Of a stretch of DNA of 64,000 nt, positions 11,666-22,520 are shown piece by piece. The notes under the pieces are model-generated. The model did no database searches. It was not told where the DNA came from and saw only the letters and a program-made list of their open reading frames with translations. A program made the position numbers and the translations under genes. The stretch is from contig NC_088934.1 of assembly GCF_038396675.1 (NCBI RefSeq), positions 9,126,501 to 9,190,500 on the forward strand, read 5' to 3'. The stretch is from Hydra vulgaris. Taxonomy: Eukaryota; Cnidaria; Hydrozoa; Anthoathecata; Hydridae. How positions within the stretch are numbered: the first letter of the stretch is position 1; each line of letters starts with the position of its first letter.

Positions 11666-12579
11666 CTTTTGGAGTTTTTTCATTGTTTGTGTTTCGATTT
11701 AGATTATAAGTATATAACAGTTTTTGTTTGATTTTTGAAGATTTCGTAAAACCTTTAGAAATCAAAAGAGAAAATAGAATGTTTTTTGTTTTTAGAATTA
11801 TGTTACTTAAGCGAGCATTTAGATTATAAACTTCGTAGATTGTTTTTAAAAAAGTGCTCTAGACAATGTTTACATTAGAATTACTATTTATGTGGTTACA
11901 GTCTATAAGTTGAATCTCTTGTTTAGAATCCACACATTTGGGGGAAAAAAAAGAAAAGAAAATCGCCAGACACGTCATTTTTTAAGTGGTTAATTAAAAG
12001 ATTCAGTGGTTAAAATATTGTCTGTTAATGACGATAGTTTGTTTTTCTATTTGATCAGTTGATTATTGGTTCTTTTTCCTTTTTTGAAAAAGTTGGTGTG
12101 AAAAGTTTTAATATTTTCGTTTTTCTATTAATCAAAACAGTTAAAACCTATCAGGTGATTTTTTTTTCTTTCGCTTTTTCCAATATATACTTTTGTAAGA
12201 AATTTCAATTTTCAGCTATTCCAAGTTTGAATTCTGACATTGCTTGTTGTCTTTATAGAATTTTTTGGTTCCGATTTTTCGATTCCGAAAATTATACTTT
12301 TTAAGGAGCAAGTTACACCACATATGACCATTTTTGGTATAAGTTTTAACGTTAAGGTATAATATTCTACCATAAAGGAGTAGGATATTTATATACCCTA
12401 AAGGTAGAAATTTATAACTTTTTTTTGTGTGTGTGTTTTTTGAACTATGGTATATTAATAATGTAAAATAGAAATTAATAAGCTATATTAAACTTTCTCA
12501 TTATTTACATTGTCTCCAACTTTGTAAAAATTATTTACGAAAAACTTCACGCTTATTAATGTTTCACTCTAAAATAATT

Positions 12580-12710
12580 GAATTAAACCAGGTATTGGAG
12601 GTTTTTGAATTGATTTTGAGGTAATTGAATTAAACCAGGTATTGGAGGTAACCAATAATTGAATTAAACCAGGTATTGAATAAAACCAGGTATTGGAGGT
12701 TTGAATCATT
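12580..12710. repeat. Tandem repeat containing TTGAATTAAACCAGGTATTG
   Basis: Four copies, the last cut short, of TTGAATTAAACCAGGTATTG with GAGGT after most of them. The array overlaps the endonuclease region of the decayed LINE on the other strand and looks like local slippage within that relic. Confidence 0.75.
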
Positions 12711-12960
12711 TTCAAAATGAGCAAGAAAGAGCCAAGTTTCGGTCACGCAAATTAAGTTATGTAAATTAATAACAAATAGCATTTCAGGAGATTTCTTAAT
12801 TCTTTTTAAAACTCCTAATATTTATATGGATTACATTCAAATAATCGTTATTATTCTCCTTAATTTTTGAAATCTTTAATTTTGTTTGGTTAAAAATAAG
12901 TGCATTCAAACTTTGGTGTATTAATTTTGTTAAAATATCAATGGGGAGACAGTTCCGTAA

Positions 12961-13965
12961 TTAGTAGTAGGATATAGCCCCCCCCTCCCTAATAAACAAC
13001 AACGACAACTTGTCATTAGGGCCCCTAAACCCAAGAATATCAAAAAAGGTTTCCACAAGGTGTTACTAAAACAAAATAAAAAAAAAAGAAAAGCTACTTA
13101 AATTTACAGAAGGATCCCCTAATATTGTTTTTATGGTGTGTTGGGTAAAATAACCAGGGCTCTGAGGATAGAATAAGAATGTAATTGTTAAAAGTATGAT
13201 TGTAGACTCTCGTTATGAAGGGGTTTCTTGTTTTAGTGTTTCTCAAAATTAGGCTCACATAAAATAATGATGTCATTCGAAAGACAACTTTGCAACTAGC
13301 ACACTACGTTTATCCATTACCGAAACAATGTCAAAAGGGTTGGGCTAAACTTATTCTAACGCGGTGTGTTTGCTGGGTTATAGTTTTGGGCAGAAAAAAT
13401 TTTTAATTTCGAAGGCAATCTACGTTACTAATAAAAAAAAAAATTCACTAAATAAAAATAACTAAATCATTTTTTGTTAAATCAACTTTTGACATGAAGT
13501 TTTCATATTTCGGAAATCGAATAATCACAAAATATTTATGAAATATCGACAAAACGTTCTTGAGGGTAAAAAAAAAGACGCTAAATTTAATTACAAGGTA
13601 CAAACAATAGATACAAACTAAAGATTTTTAAACATAAAAAGTTTATAAAATAAATTTATATGCCGAGTAACAGTATAAATTTTATTTTTAATACTGAGTA
13701 ATTCAAATTTTATATTATCGTTTTATAGTTTTCCCTATAACGTAAAAAAATATTATTTACTATAAAAAGTATAATGCATTAAACTATATACAAGAGTTCT
13801 CTGTTGTTCCCCAATTTGTAGTGAGTTATTTTGATTGGCTGATCATACTACCCAATCTGTAGCGAGTTATTAAAAGGTTTTGTTTTATTTAAATCATCTG
13901 TTTGTCGATGAAAGTCATATTAAACTGATGTGTGATATGTTTTATAAGATGCTTATATATTAAGC
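12961..13965. other. Spacer downstream of lectin gene 1, no gene seen
   Basis: It contains a short C run with TCC (about 12978-12990) and two diverged copies of CAATCTGTAG(C)GAGTTATT around 13812-13872. No coding signal on either strand. Confidence 0.4.
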
Positions 13966-13971
13966 CGAAAG

Positions 13972-13977
13972 TTTATT
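13972..13977 (-). promoter_or_regulatory. Candidate polyadenylation signal AATAAA for lectin gene 1
   Basis: AATAAA on the minus strand begins 36 bases beyond the stop codon at 14013-14015, a plausible position for a compact 3' UTR. Cleavage site not determined. Confidence 0.5.
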
Positions 13978-14012
13978 TGTATGACAATAAATATTTTACT
14001 AAACATTTAACT

Positions 14013-15668
14013 CTATTCTTTGGATTTTTTTAAATCAGCTTCAATGCTATCTTTAATTCTGGATTCACTGTGGGCGCATTCCCAGTTAAGCCTTAGGTAC
14101 TTATATATATCTGGACAATCTGTACGATCAAAGTATATCTCCGATGCCACTAACTCGCATGCGTTTTCACCGTCACAAGCATTCTGGACCTTGATCATAG
14201 TGTTACTTTCGTCTTGAGCGCACATTTTGTTGATGTTTCTTTTTAAAGCTATACCTGACCGACTGCATGTAGTTGAGTCGTCGCGCCCCCAGAAGGCACT
14301 GTTTATTTTGATAAGATGGTATTGAGGACATTGCAACCACTCTTTTTCGCCTTGACAAGTTATAGAGATAGTTCGCTAAATAAAGAAAATAAATACATTT
14401 TTTATCACTTAAAATTTCATAACTATTTCTTTATAAAAGAAATAAAATTTAATATATAAACTTATGCCATATAACTTACATGTCTAAAGACTAAACAAAA
14501 TCTTACGCGTGATATTTGCACTCTTCATTAAGATGGAACAATTTAAACAATTTTTAATTTAAATTATACTAAAAAGTTTTGAAAAAAATGACTTTGCTTT
14601 TAAAAGAAGACTATTCAAATGTTGATTTAAAAAAATGTTTATCTTAATAAAATTTCAAATTAAAGAAAAAAGCCTTCAAAAACTTGCAATTTTTGTAAAG
14701 TATTGCAAGTTTTTGAACTTTTTAGGATTTTTTTAATTTTTAAGCAAACGTTTTTTATTTTGTCATTGTTTTAATGGAAACCAAATGTTATTTTAAAATC
14801 AGCACTTTATTTCCTTTCTTTTGAGATAAAAAAATTTTTTTTAATAGTATTTAGACAGGTTAAAGATTTATGATCCTGTAGGTTAAACATGTAAGATCCT
14901 GCAGAAACTTCAAAATGTAAAAAAGATTCTTATTTTTAATGTTTAATTAACGGTTTGCCAGAGTTAGGGTTAGGACAAATTTATTTTCAAACTTTCTTCT
15001 TTCTACTGTAAAAATACTCTGCGCTCGCCTATTATTTGATTCAACTCTGCATTTTTCAATTTATATAAAGATCTACATGAAAATTTACAAATACTTACTT
15101 TAGTATCCTCGTGATCTTCTCCTTGTATTTCTACTTTGGCTGCTTGAGCAGTAAGTTCAGATATTTTCATAGAGTCTGTTTTGTTTCTTTTTTCTTCTAT
15201 TTTAGACTTCAAACTTTTGATAGAGTCTATTAGCTTAACTTTTGGAATTTTGTTACGTTTTGAACTATCTGAAAAAAGGTAGCTCTCCTCACCGCTACCA
15301 CTGCCGCTTCCCATCGGATGAAGAGGAGTATCTGTTCTTTTTGATGGAGCCTCTACTCCATATTCAGAACGAAAGTTATCATTAATGAACACTCCCATTG
15401 TAACAGGAGCGTTCCAATAACCCCAAGCTAAATCTGCATCTTCAACATCGTTCCGTTTATTACGCTTTAGAAAATCAAATAATCCTCCTTTCTAGAAAAA
15501 ACAGCAGCATAAGTTTACACAACTATAAATAACATACATAGTTTCACACCCGTATTATTATTAAAATTTTTTAGTTAGAGTAACAGTATAAAAAATTTTG
15601 ATAACATTTAAACCTACCACGCACGAAATAAGTATAAACACGAAATAAAACTTAAACCAGTTGTTCAT
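14013..15668 (-). CDS. Secreted SUEL-type (rhamnose/galactose-binding) lectin precursor, paralogue 1
   Basis: Three-exon model: 15618-15668, 15099-15491 and 14013-14375, all joined in phase 0, giving 268 residues. Donors GTAGGT and GTAAGT and acceptors TTTCTAG and TATTTAG are canonical. Exon 1 encodes a signal peptide (MNNWFKFYFVFILISCV). Exon 2 begins KGGLFDFLKRNKR, so R27-N-K-R30 is a furin-type R-X-K-R site, followed by a conserved ADL..YW..GVFIND block, a GSGSGSG run (78-84) with acidic residues behind it, and a Lys/Glu-rich helical linker. Exon 3 is a complete SUEL lectin domain: eight cysteines (155, 164, 185, 200, 215, 221, 235, 248), the AFWGRDD motif, ACDGENAC, and DCPDIYKYLRLNWEC. 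The family binds rhamnose or galactose. Target and site of action are unknown. Its nearest relative is the gene at 22521-23878. Confidence 0.85.
14676..14716. repeat. Hairpin in intron 2 of lectin gene 1
   Basis: Arms TCAAAAACTTGCAAT (14676-14690) and its complement (14702-14716) pair perfectly over 15 bases. It lies inside the 723-bp intron 14376-15098. No function can be assigned. Confidence 0.7.
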
Positions 15669-16835
15669 CTCTTTTTTTTAGTCATCCAGGAGTCTAACAA
15701 CAAGAAAATAATGCATTGTAGTTTTGATAATTTAATTATACAATTACTAATACCGTTTATAATTACCATTTATAATATTATAACAAATATTATACCATTT
15801 TAAAAATATATACTTTTATAAATAAAAACAGAACTTTTTTTTTCTATAACATAAATATTATTTATCTATTTAGTTCTATTTATCTTATTATATTTGTTTG
15901 TCTACAAATTTGAATGTTCTTATTTACAAATATGCTGGTTTTTTGCATAACAAATTTGTTCAATTTTATTTATCAAGTTGCTAGTGTTTTGTCGATAAAT
16001 GTGTTTTTGTTATCTTTTATTTACAAATTTGCTTGTTTTAGTTTAGAAATTTTATTTACCAACCAATATTTGTATTTTTAATTTATGTGTAGATATTATT
16101 GTATATATAAGCAGTTATTTAAATGCACTGAGAGTCAATTTGTGGTGAGGGCTGGGGTGGTTTGCAAAGGTTGCTTTAAACCGGATCCTCACTTTTTAAA
16201 AGAGCTTTATTTTTTCTCAGTAAAAAAAGACAATAATACTAAATCTATTTATTAAGTCAACTAGTCATTAGTTCAGTCATTCAAAAATCACCAAGGGAAT
16301 TTTGCAAAGTTTTTCTAAATCTGTGCGTTGCTCAGCAAATTTTTCTAGGTCTAAGCGTGGCTCAGCAAATTACAGAAACTATGATTTTTAATTTACCATG
16401 ATAAAGTATTTTTAAAGTTTTATATCCATAAGAACCAGAATGATGCACACTGAATATAATTTCTATCGAAAGTGATATTGCCGAAAACATTAGATAAAAA
16501 GAGATTGGTAAAAAAATTTGCAGATGCCGAAGCGGGGAGAGTCACTATAGGTTACTAGTATGTGTATGAGTTATTGTTTATAATTTGGCTTATGTGACAA
16601 AAAAATTTTGATGATCACTTTTTATTTCTTTAAAATACACATAAAGTTTCAAAGTTTTGAATTTTCTTGCTATAATGTTATGTTATTTGTGTTTCTTAAA
16701 TTTTGTTATTGATAATTACACAATTGGTTAAAGACTCTGAATCTTTAATAAATGCAATTATTACGAATTTGCAGCTTTGTTTCCGAGTGTTGTTTCCAAC
16801 CGTTGTTTCCAAGATGAGATTGTTTAAGATGTTCA
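15669..16835. other. 5' flank of lectin gene 1 and spacer
   Basis: Immediately upstream of the lectin ATG a short upstream reading frame (ATGACTAAAAAAAAGAGATGA) overlaps the start codon. Beyond it the DNA is AT-rich. A direct repeat around AATTTTTCTA(G)GTCTAAGCG and AATCTGTGCG with GCTCAGCAAATT sits at 16310-16372. No further gene is supported. Confidence 0.4.
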
Positions 16836-17039
16836 ATGTCATTTTTTAAAACAATGTTCATTACTCTTTTGTCTAATAAAATGTTACAATGTAAAGCTGT
16901 TACACCTGTTGACTTGTGCTTCGTTGATAAAATGTTACAATGTAAAGCTGTTACATCTGTTGACTTGTGCTTAGTTTATAAAACGGCACAATGTAAAGCT
17001 GTTACATCAGTTGACTTGAGCTTCGTCAATAAATGAAAT
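16836..17039 (+). CDS. Possible short ORF made of three 17-residue repeats
   Basis: An ATG-initiated frame of 66 residues starts MSFFKTMFITLLSN and then carries three head-to-tail 51-base units (16878-16928, 16929-16979, 16980-17030). Each encodes a variant of K-M-L-Q-C-K-A-V-T-P/S-V-D-L-C-F/L-V-x, and a stop follows two codons after the last unit. Unit length is a multiple of three and no unit contains a stop. No known domain, promoter or splice sites were identified. It could be an exon of a repeat protein, a transposon fragment, or a chance open minisatellite. Protein-level meaning is uncertain. Confidence 0.25.
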
Positions 17040-17325
17040 ATTTTGAAAGTGACAAAAAAATTCATTTTATTACTTTCACTTATTTTATTCTTTTTGTTAT
17101 TAAATTAATAATTTTGAATACTTTTTTTTGAAATAATCTTATTTAAAATTATTTTTAAATGAACTAGTAACTACGAATTCACAAACTTCATTTTTGCTGT
17201 CTAGAATCATCAAATCAAAACATCTATAAAACTGATTGGTCCATTCTAATCACGTTATTTTGAATAATCTTAATCGTAATCAGAGCGGTATATAAATAGC
17301 ATACTACGTTTATGAAAAAAACTAA
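17040..17325. other. AT-rich spacer
   Basis: No feature identified. A TATAAATA motif occurs at about 17291. Confidence 0.35.
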
Positions 17326-17329
17326 TGGT

Positions 17330-17425
17330 GTTCGACATGGTAACTTATGATGTTATACAAAGATCTGTTTTACGACCAGTACTTTTTTTACATTATAGAA
17401 ATAACCTAAAGAATTTAACGCAACT
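17330..17425 (+). pseudogene. Small LINE reverse-transcriptase scrap
   Basis: Bases from about 17338 read VTYDVIQRSVLRPVLFLHY, a decayed version of the conserved non-LTR block V-T-x-G-V-P-Q-G-S-x-L-G-P-x-L-F-L. The glycines are replaced and nothing else of the element is recognisable nearby. Very old fragment. Confidence 0.5.
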
Positions 17426-17693
17426 GGTAATACATAATAATAACCTAAAAGATTATTTGATAATAATAACTTTTAATCTTTAAATGTGTTATCTAACTTG
17501 TTTCCAGTCTTCGAATGTCTTCTAATCTAAATTGTTTCCAACGAAAATAATAAATAAAATCTTATTTAAAAATAAATTCTATGACTTAATTTATTTATTG
17601 TCGGATTCATCAAACGTCGAAATATTTAAACAGGGACGTAAACAATTTTTTAAAATTTTATGTAATGATCTCTAAAAAATTCGAAAATTATGA

Positions 17694-17755
17694 CCATGAC
17701 CGTGCTATTTGAACACTGCTTATGCAAAAGCATTGTTCAAATAGCACGGTCATGG
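17694..17755. repeat. Inverted repeat, 22-bp perfect arms
   Basis: CCATGACCGTGCTATTTGAA plus CA (17694-17715) pairs exactly with 17734-17755. The loop contains a further TGCTT/AAGCA pairing. A less regular symmetric region with ATGATCATGGTCAT follows at 17836-17851. Confidence 0.85.
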
Positions 17756-17880
17756 AAATTGGAAATTCGAAAAATATAGAAATTGGAAATTCGAAAATTA
17801 TGAACACTGCATTTAAACTCTAAAAGTTTAAAAATTATGATCATGGTCATAGTTTAGAGTTTGCTTGTATAAAAGCCTCA

Positions 17881-18820
<940 letters not shown>

Positions 18821-19615
18821 TATTATATTGAACAACCTAATTATATAACTTGTAAATAAAATATTTAAAGTTGTTATGCAACTCAAAAATAATTGTTAAA
18901 AAAAAATTTGTTGCAGTGCACCAAAGCGTGTGATATCAAACATACAAAACACCGTTAAATAAATTGAAACTCTTAAACATTTTGAAACAAGTATCAAAAC
19001 AAGCAAAAAAATATATTTAACAAACAAAAAAACAAAACAAAGCAAAGCTCTTATACCTCCAAGTTCTTCAAAATGCTTCAAAAACCCAATAGACTATTAT
19101 ATAATTCATGAAGCATTTGAAGATTTTATTTTCTATCCGCTATAATTTAGTCTCGAGATTTTAGCAACGTTTCGTGTTTGCTGATAATCAAATTATTACG
19201 ACCTCTATTTTAAACTGAGCTCATTCTCATGGTTGATTAATTTTGAATGCTCCATGTTTGATTTGGTTTTGTAAAAAATCAAACGTAAACGTTCATTTTT
19301 GAACAAAATCTGTTTTTTAAATATTTGTTTGCAACTGTTATTTTTTAAAGAAAAAGATATAATTTCATTTTAAAATGTTTTTTTCACAAATGTTTTTTTT
19401 TTTTTTTGTTAAATAATGTTTTAGATATATTAGCAAAATACAGGTACTGAGTTTTATCGGGTTTTGACAATAGTTATTATTTATGTTAAATCATAAACTA
19501 TCATAAACTTATGTAAATAAATAATTATAATAATTGAATTTATTATTATTGTATAGAAGTAAGTATATATTATATTATCATATTAATTATAAACTAATCT
19601 CTTTGACTCGATGCT
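18821..19615. other. AT-rich spacer
   Basis: No gene supported on either strand; homopolymer T run near 19395-19408. Confidence 0.4.
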
Positions 19616-20145
19616 GTTCCGAAAAGATTTTTATTTAAATCAATTATTCAAAAAAGGTTCTGTTGAATATTTTATTCAAAGGTATTCTGTTTGAATTATT
19701 TGTTAAAAAAGTCTCAGCCTAAATTCTTTTTTTAAATAGTTTCTGTTAGAACTAAAAAAAATTTCGGTTGAATCATTTGTTAAAAACATGTATGAATGAT
19801 TTATTTAAAAAGATATTTCTTGAATTATTAGATTAAAAAAAATCTGGTTGATTCCTTAGTCATCAAAAATTCATCTCAAATTATTTTTTTTCAAACATTC
19901 TGTTCGAGCAACTTATTCTATTTGAACAAAAAGATTTACTTTGCATAATTTATTCAAATAGACTCACTGCATAATTTATTCAAAAAGATTCACTTTGCGT
20001 AATTTTTTTTAAAGAGTCTGTTTGCATTATATATTCAAAGAGTATATCGTTTGAACCATTTGTTTTCAAAGATTCTGTTAAAGAAATTTGTTTTTGAAAA
20101 TTCTGTTTGAATCGTTTACTCTGAAAGATTTTAGTTAAGATTCTA
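19615..20145. repeat. Ancient, highly diverged tandem array of ~28-bp units
   Basis: About 18-19 successive units fit a loose consensus of TCTGTTTGAATTATTT followed by ATTCAAAAAGA. The clearest units lie around 19657-19712 and 19930-20130. Unit length drifts between about 22 and 36 bases through indels. No reading frame is kept, so this is a decayed minisatellite rather than a repeat protein. Confidence 0.7.
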
Positions 20146-20360
20146 AAAATTAAAACTTTTTGTTGTAACTAGAGATTTCTACGACAAAAACATTGAGTTT
20201 TTTTAAAATGTTTTTAAAATTTTGCATCTATTTGAAATACCAAAACATTACAAAAAAAAAAAAAATTATTTTCTGTATAAGTAGATTCTCAGTAGATATC
20301 TTTGTACAGAAATTTTTGTTTACAACCGATTTTTTATTTTCTTTTTCGAGATAATTACGC

Positions 20361-20462
20361 AAATTGTTCCAGAGAAATATCTAGTTTTTCTGGTTAATTT
20401 TACAGAGATATATATCTCTGTAAAATTAACCAGAAAAACTAGATATTTCTTTGGAATAATTT
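20361..20462. repeat. Long palindrome, ~50-bp arms, no loop
   Basis: The centre lies between 20411 and 20412 in CAGAGATATATATCTCTG. The arms match outward almost perfectly through AATATCTAGTTTTTCTGGTT and its complement, then loosen past about 45 bases. Possible MITE or cruciform-forming sequence. Confidence 0.9.
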
Positions 20463-22520
20463 GTAATATATATTACAAAACGTTCTTCTTTACCAAATTT
20501 TATTTTTATCATAAATGTAACAATTTTTGTTGCATTTGTAGATAAATAGTCTGACAAAGACAAATTTTATTGGTGTTAGTTATTTTATTGACGTAAGTTA
20601 TAAAAACTCGTCAATATAATTCAAAAATCTTTGAAAACATTTCATTTATTAAAAAAAAAGTTTACAAATAAAAAAAATGAACTTCAAAAGCTAACTTCTG
20701 AAGCGTGTTATTAAAACAAACTTTCGATAGGACCCTGCATTTGTATGCAGGGATCTATTGAAAGGACCTATTAAATTTGTTTGCAAAATTGTACATTTAA
20801 CAGATAATACAATTTTTTTTATTAATTGAGAGTAAAATAATAAATGTATCGGATCAATATATATCACACAATCAAAAGGCAACTAAGGAAGCATTTATTT
20901 TACTTGTATATATTGTATTTTTTTAAATTTTATTTTTGTTGTCAATATTTTATTTTTGTTTATCTTTATTTCATATTTTTAAAGTTATTTTTTGTTTTTG
21001 TTTGTATAAACTAATAAATTCAATAAATAGTTTATTAAATAAATAAATTATTATTATTCATTTTTTTTTTTTTTCTTTAATATTATTATTGATTAATTTT
21101 ATTTATGATGAACGTATAAAGTGATAAATTAATAAATCGTCTGCTGATACAACTTGGTTGATACACTGTTATTCGATGAAACATTCCCAACATTAATCAC
21201 AGGTGGCTTCACACTTTCCAAAATTATTCAAGGGTGGCTTCACATCTCATCCTAATATATGAACGCTTCTTTTTCCTACTCGCGGCAAATATTTTTGCCG
21301 ATAACCCGGGTTGTAAAGAAATCTGCTAACTTATCATGTTTTCCATGAAATCCTAAGTAATTTGAAACAACCTGTTTGTATAATACGGTTGACCCGTCTC
21401 ATATATTCAAATTTTAGGGTAATGCTATTGTTAAAAATATTGGGTTAGTTTTAAACTTGTTCTATAATAAAATTTTGCATTTTTATTGACAAATAAATTA
21501 TGAATGTTTATATAGAATATAAATGGATTAGGCTGTGGTTGATCACAATGACTGTTATTTAATAATATATCAAGCCTTTAAGGCGCAACATAAACTCATT
21601 TTTAGTTTTAAATACAGTAATGTAATCAAGAATAAGATAGTTTTACTATCTCATTCTTACAATCTTTCTTAATTGAGTCACTGGAGCGGTGATTGCACTG
21701 TTATATTTACTCGTCACAACATCTAAAACTTTTCTGACAAATTTCATTCGCAGCAATTATGCTGTTTATAATCAAATTTGCTTTTATTTTCGTATTTTCA
21801 AAATAATTTAAACTTAAAATCTAAAACTCAATTCTGATATTTTCAAAAAACATTTCTCTTTTTTAAAAATATATGACCTCTTGTTTGATTTAACTTTTTA
21901 TTGCAGTATTTTATTATAGCTTGGATTTAATAGCAATAGGTTTGATAAATTTTTATTAGACTGTTAATCAAAATAAAATGTATCCTTTGTTAAGAAAAAA
22001 TGTGTAACTTATTAGTTTGCCTTATAATTCACCCCCCCCCCCCTTCATTAGATAAATAGGATAAAAAACGAAAATATAATTTTCATTAATATTATGTTAA
22101 CAATGTACATTTCTAACACACAACAAATAATTTTTTATTAAAAATAATTTATTCTATAACATCATAAAAGCACATATTTTGCAAAAATGTAAAAAAATGG
22201 TATCTTAGTTAAATTATGAAACAATAACACGATTGCAACCACAAACATTTAAACGAGGTACGCTTTTACACATATAATAAGCACATATTACGCATAAATA
22301 CACATTTTATGCAAAAAATAAACAAATTTAATCAACATTAAGTGTTTCTTTGTTACGCGTGTTGCGTATTTAAAACGTGTGTTGCGTGCATACATAATGC
22401 CGTGAATGTCTAAAGTTCATAAAGTGTCGAAAGACCTTTTCTACTTTGAACGCAGTTAAAAAATCTCATAAAAAGATATTTGTAGTCTTTTTGTTGTTAA
22501 AAAGTATTGTTGCAAACCTA
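20463..22520. other. Intergenic DNA between the two lectin genes
   Basis: It holds a small hairpin (CCCTGCAT/ATGCAGGG, arms 20727-20740 and 20745-20758) and a 12-base C run at 22032-22043. I see no reading frame with domain content. Confidence 0.5.

Larger units (their letters stand above)
10440..12960 (-). pseudogene. Decayed LINE (APE endonuclease plus reverse transcriptase), interrupted by a MITE
   Basis: In coding order from high to low coordinate on the minus strand: an endonuclease block at about 12700-12900 (LNVIHINIRSFKKN, then NLICVTETWLF); a decayed connector (about 11560-11900, with an SRALFKKQSTKFI-like segment); a reverse-transcriptase N-terminal block at about 10950-11250 (IIDDVIKNILFKVFSAF, then KIIERVMYNRDYTYLIDN); and a post-catalytic block at 10450-10730 (KIVKFVGVYIDEGLFW, RNHIDSIS). 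The catalytic centre between the last two blocks is missing. The motif order is standard for non-LTR retrotransposons with an APE endonuclease. Many stops and shifts show it is old. The palindromic MITE at 10735-10888 lies inside it. Confidence 0.7.

Noticed and set aside
11565-11765. Minus-strand Lys/Ser/Gln-rich 66-residue protein
   Set aside because: Overlaps a simple tandem repeat inside a decayed LINE connector region; not an independent gene.
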